DNA of 16,325 nucleotides from Anaerolineae bacterium (GTDB lineage: Bacteria > Chloroflexota > Anaerolineae > B4-G1). Positions within the stretch are counted from its first letter, which is position 1. Each line of letters begins with the position of its first letter. The position numbers were made by a program, and so were the translations under genes. The stretch is taken from the NCBI GenBank assembly GCA_030612585.1, contig JAUWNP010000098.1, positions 1 to 16,325 on the forward strand, given 5' to 3'. The notes below the pieces were generated by a model. It was given only the letters and a program-made list of their open reading frames with translations. It was not told where the DNA came from and ran no database searches. This document shows positions 14,110 to 16,325 of the stretch, in pieces.

Positions 14110-15063
14110 CTACTCGTAACGCTTATAACTCTGGAACACCTCGCCGACGCTGCGACCCTCGTGAACGCGCAGGATCACCTCCCCCAGCAAACCGGCGACG
14201 GAGAGGACGGTGAGATTGGGCAGTTGCTTCTCCGGCGGGATGGGGATAGAGTTCGTGGTCACGATTTCCTTGATGGAGGGTTCCCGCAGCCGCTCGACCG
14301 CTAGCGGCGCTAGGACGGCGTGAGCAAAGCACAAGTAGATATCGCGAGCGCCGTGCTCCCGGACGATGCTGACTGCGTTGAGCACCGTCCCGCCGGTGTT
14401 CACCTCGTCATCCACAATGATGACGTCGCGCCCCTCCACCTCACCCACCAATGTGAGCGCCTCCGTATCCTCTGACACCCGACGTTTTTCGACCAGTGCC
14501 AGGGGCAAACGCAGTTCAGATGCCAGGTTACGCGCCTTCTTGGCGAAGCCCAGATCCGCGGCGACGACGACCGCTTCTTGAAGCCGCTTGTCGCGAAGAT
14601 AGTCAGAGAGGATAGGAAAGACGGTCAGAGCGTCGCCTGGGATACTGAAAAAACCCTGGATCTGGTCGGCGTGCAGGTCAAGCGTCATATAGCGGTCGGC
14701 GCCGGCGACACCGATAATATCGGCCATCAGGCGGGCAGTGATCGGCACGCGGGGCTGATCCTTCTTGTCGGAGCGCCCGTAGGCCAAATAGGGAATCACC
14801 GCCGTGATGCGATCCGGCGAAGCCCGCTTGAGCGTATCCAGGAAGATCAGCAACTCCATGATGTTGTAGTTGGACGGTGACGAGGTGGTCTGAATCAGGA
14901 AGACGTCCTGACCGCGTATGCTCTCGTGTAGCCGCACGAAGATGTTCTCGTTGGGAAACTGGATGAGGTCGCGTCCCGATAGCGGTACGCCGAGATACTG
15001 GCTGATCTCCTCAGCAAGCGCGGGACAGCCGCTGCCACTGAACAGTTTGATAGTACCGTGCAT
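14110..15063 (-). CDS. prs: Ribose-phosphate pyrophosphokinase (PRPP synthetase)
   Basis: Prs transfers pyrophosphate from ATP to ribose 5-phosphate, making PRPP for nucleotide, histidine, tryptophan and NAD synthesis. The protein opens IKLFSGSGCPALAEEISQYLG and has the family landmarks FPNENIFVRLHESIRGQDVFLIQ, AVIPYLAYGRSDKKDQPR (ATP loop; RSDKK in place of the more common RQDRK), MTLDLHADQIQGFF (metal-binding histidine), the flexible-loop basic pair in VEKRRV, and the PRPP loop DVIIVDDEVNTGGTV. From the ATG at 15063 it is 317 residues, the normal length. An upstream in-frame ATG at 15084 would overlap the GNAT gene by 8 nt; 15063 is favoured because homologues start at about this point and GGAGGAGG lies just before it, though very close. 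It follows the GNAT gene by 13 nt and is probably part of the same transcript. Confidence 0.95.
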   Translation of the reverse strand: MHGTIKLFSGSGCPALAEEISQYLGVPLSGRDLIQFPNENIFVRLHESIRGQDVFLIQTTSSPSNYNIMELLIFLDTLKRASPDRITAVIPYLAYGRSDKKDQPRVPITARLMADIIGVAGADRYMTLDLHADQIQGFFSIPGDALTVFPILSDYLRDKRLQEAVVVAADLGFAKKARNLASELRLPLALVEKRRVSEDTEALTLVGEVEGRDVIIVDDEVNTGGTVLNAVSIVREHGARDIYLCFAHAVLAPLAVERLREPSIKEIVTTNSIPIPPEKQLPNLTVLSVAGLLGEVILRVHEGRSVGEVFQSYKRYE

Positions 15064-15064
15064 G

Positions 15065-15072
15065 CCTCCTCC
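15065..15072 (-). promoter_or_regulatory. Unusually close Shine-Dalgarno for prs
   Basis: GGAGGAGG on the minus strand ends 1 nt before the ATG at 15063. Using its first five bases gives a spacing of 4 nt. It lies between the two possible prs starts, so it supports 15063 only if the tight spacing is tolerated. The upstream ATG at 15084 has just AAGG. Confidence 0.5.
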
Positions 15073-15076
15073 GCTC

Positions 15077-15613
15077 TCACTCATCTGCCTTGAACTCCGA
15101 TTGTAGAATGCTCATCACGTACTGATCGTGGTACTCACCCGCCTTGAACACCGCCTCGCGGGAAGTTCCCTCCCGCAGGAAGCCAACCTTCTCGTAACAG
15201 CGGATGCCCCGCGGGTTGTCCGCGTCCACCCGCAGGAAGACGCGGTGCAGGTTCATCTGACGAAAGGCCAGACCCAGTAGCGTGCGGATAGCGTCGGTGC
15301 CATATCCTTGATCCCAATACGCTTTTTCGCCAATAGCGATGCCCAGTTCGGCGCCACGGTCCTTCCAGTTGATGCTGTCCAGGCCGATGTTGCCGATGTG
15401 CACTCCCTCGGCCGTCTCGACAGCCAGCAACAAGTCCTCCTGCCGCTCCAGTCGCTCCAGCAGGCTCTCGAACCAGCGCTCCTCCTGCGCCAACGAGAAC
15501 GGCAGATAGAGCGCCAGATGGCGGCGCACTTCGGGATCGCCGAACCACTCGACGAAGCGCGGCAGGTCGTCTCGCTCAATCGGCCGCAGTCGGACTTTCT
15601 CTCCCACGATCAT
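15077..15613 (-). CDS. RimJ/RimL-type GNAT N-acetyltransferase
   Basis: The 178-residue protein fits the Acetyltransf_3 subgroup of GNAT enzymes: RLRPIERDDLPRFVEWFGDPEVRRHL at the N-terminus, HIGNIGLDSINWKDRGAELGIAIGEKAYWDQGYGTDAIRTLLGLAF (motif A, Q-G-Y-G-T-D acetyl-CoA loop) and LHRVFLRVDADNPRGIRCYEKVGFLREG (motif B, with NxxxIRCYEKxGF). Relatives acetylate ribosomal protein N-termini, spermidine or aminoglycosides; the acceptor here is unknown. The ATG at 15613 has GGGAGG upstream (complement of 15620-15625) and shares an ATGA overlap with the stop of the phosphatase gene. Its stop precedes the chosen prs start by 13 nt. Confidence 0.88.
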   Translation of the reverse strand: MIVGEKVRLRPIERDDLPRFVEWFGDPEVRRHLALYLPFSLAQEERWFESLLERLERQEDLLLAVETAEGVHIGNIGLDSINWKDRGAELGIAIGEKAYWDQGYGTDAIRTLLGLAFRQMNLHRVFLRVDADNPRGIRCYEKVGFLREGTSREAVFKAGEYHDQYVMSILQSEFKADE

Positions 15614-16221
15614 GTTGTTCCTCCCAGATGACAGGTATCGTTCAAAAGCGCGATGCGCGGTCGCACCGGGTTCAGTTCGACGATGCTCAGCGACCCGTTG
15701 CCGAAGCGGAAGGGCGAAAGCCAGGTCCGCAGCCCGATCAGGTGATTGAGGTAGATGCCCAGGGTGCCCCCGTGTGCCACCACGCCCACCGTTCCCTCCG
15801 TGTGCCGCGACCCGATCTCGTCGAAGGCCGCCGCCACTCGCGCCCGAAACGGCGCGCTCCCCTCCTCCCCAGGAATCACGAGGCTCCCCGGCCCCTCCGC
15901 CCCGCGCCGCGCCACTTCCGGGTACCGCTCCTCTATCTGCGCCCCCGTCCGCCCCGGGATCGCGCCGACGTCGTGCTCCTTGAGTCGCTCGTCGGGCACC
16001 ACCGGCACGCCCAGCGCCTCCCCGACAATCTCCGCCGTCTCCTGCGCCCGCTGCAGCGGGCTGGTGTAGAGCGTTACGGGCGCATCCTCACGCAGCCGCT
16101 CCGCCAGACGGCGAGCCTGCTCCCGCCCCACCCCGTCCAGCGGCGGGTCGGCCTGTCCCTGGATACGATGATCGGCGTTCCACACCGAGCGTCCGTGCCG
16201 AATGAGAAAGAGACGAGTCAC
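15610..16221 (-). CDS. Histidine phosphatase family protein (phosphoglycerate mutase-like)
   Basis: The 203-residue enzyme has the branch-1 histidine phosphatase signature LIRHGRSVWN (catalytic H9, R8), SPLQRAQETAEIV with R58, a probable proton donor E82 and the second histidine VVAHGGTL (H150). These enzymes remove phosphate from small molecules through a phosphohistidine; the group includes cofactor-dependent phosphoglycerate mutases, alpha-ribazole phosphatase and broad-specificity phosphatases. The cap region does not let me choose, and length (about 200) fits the phosphatases better than the mutases (about 230-250). GTG at 16221 is chosen: it lies 4 nt after the stop of the upstream gene and 7 nt after GGGGAG (16229-16234), whereas the farther TTG at 16236 lies inside that gene. 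It ends in an ATGA overlap with the GNAT gene. Confidence 0.9.
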   Translation of the reverse strand: MTRLFLIRHGRSVWNADHRIQGQADPPLDGVGREQARRLAERLREDAPVTLYTSPLQRAQETAEIVGEALGVPVVPDERLKEHDVGAIPGRTGAQIEERYPEVARRGAEGPGSLVIPGEEGSAPFRARVAAAFDEIGSRHTEGTVGVVAHGGTLGIYLNHLIGLRTWLSPFRFGNGSLSIVELNPVRPRIALLNDTCHLGGTT

Positions 16222-16225
16222 TGCG

Positions 16226-16325
16226 TTACTCCCCAACGATCAGCACTTCCGCTGTCTGGCGCGTACTCAATACGTACTGATAGCCATCCAGCCTGTGCAC
16301 CCGCACACGCTGTTTTACCTCCCGC
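16226..16325 (-). CDS. Unidentified gene, C-terminal 33 residues only
   Basis: A minus-strand frame enters from the right edge and ends at TAA (16228-16226). The visible tail has alternating basic and hydrophobic residues (REVKQRVRVHRLDGYQYVL) and ends AEVLIVGE, suggesting a small beta-rich end. It is too short to assign. Support for it being real comes from its position: it stops 4 nt before the phosphatase GTG and contains that gene's Shine-Dalgarno in its last codons, as the other genes of this strand do. It is probably the upstream member of the same operon. Confidence 0.6.
   Translation of the reverse strand, partial: REVKQRVRVHRLDGYQYVLSTRQTAEVLIVGE
16229..16234 (-). promoter_or_regulatory. 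Shine-Dalgarno deciding the phosphatase start
   Basis: GGGGAG on the minus strand, 7 nt before the GTG at 16221. It lies in the last codons and stop of the preceding gene and favours GTG over the upstream TTG at 16236. Confidence 0.6.

Overview
The window looks like a moderately GC-rich bacterial chromosome segment, most plausibly from a Chloroflexota (Anaerolineae-like) bacterium. This is an inference. It rests on a stand-alone CarD-type regulator, a large secreted lamin-tail/DUF11/phospholipase D-like protein, a PAS/GAF-rich hybrid kinase, bacillithiol genes outside a Firmicutes-like composition, and a CGACTTTAGTCG-type intergenic inverted repeat. No rRNA, tRNA, CRISPR array, transposase or phage gene was seen.

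Left part (1-9179). On the minus strand lie a CarD/CdnL-like transcription factor, cut by the window edge, and a PadR-family repressor. The padR gene has a near-consensus promoter and a 12-bp palindrome between promoter and start codon. A 309-bp divergent intergenic region follows. On the plus strand come a 1106-residue exported protein with three lamin-tail-like domains, a DUF11 domain and two phospholipase D-like halves; a 1285-residue membrane hybrid histidine kinase (six TM segments, PAS-GAF-PAS-GAF-PAS-HisKA-HATPase-REC); and a small GNAT acetyltransferase. The kinase leader holds a hairpin, and its stop codon lies inside a four-copy heptamer tandem repeat.

Right part (9201-16325). All genes are on the minus strand and tightly packed, read from right to left: a gene cut by the edge (C-terminal 33 residues only), a histidine phosphatase, a RimJ/RimL-type GNAT, ribose-phosphate pyrophosphokinase (prs), a 66-bp inverted repeat, then an MBL-fold hydrolase, a SAM methyltransferase, bshC, bshB and bshA. 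Neighbours are linked by ATGA, GTGA and TTGA stop/start overlaps or by gaps and overlaps of under 15 nt, except at the inverted repeat.

The most interesting unit is the five-gene MBL-methyltransferase-bshC-bshB-bshA block. BshA (UDP-GlcNAc + malate), BshB (deacetylation) and BshC (cysteine addition) form the whole bacillithiol pathway. The methyltransferase is translationally coupled to bshC and is a good candidate for an NmbA-like enzyme that would turn bacillithiol into N-methyl-bacillithiol. The MBL enzyme could act on a bacillithiol thioester or persulfide. The pathway assignment is firm; the roles of the two extra genes are inferred from context.
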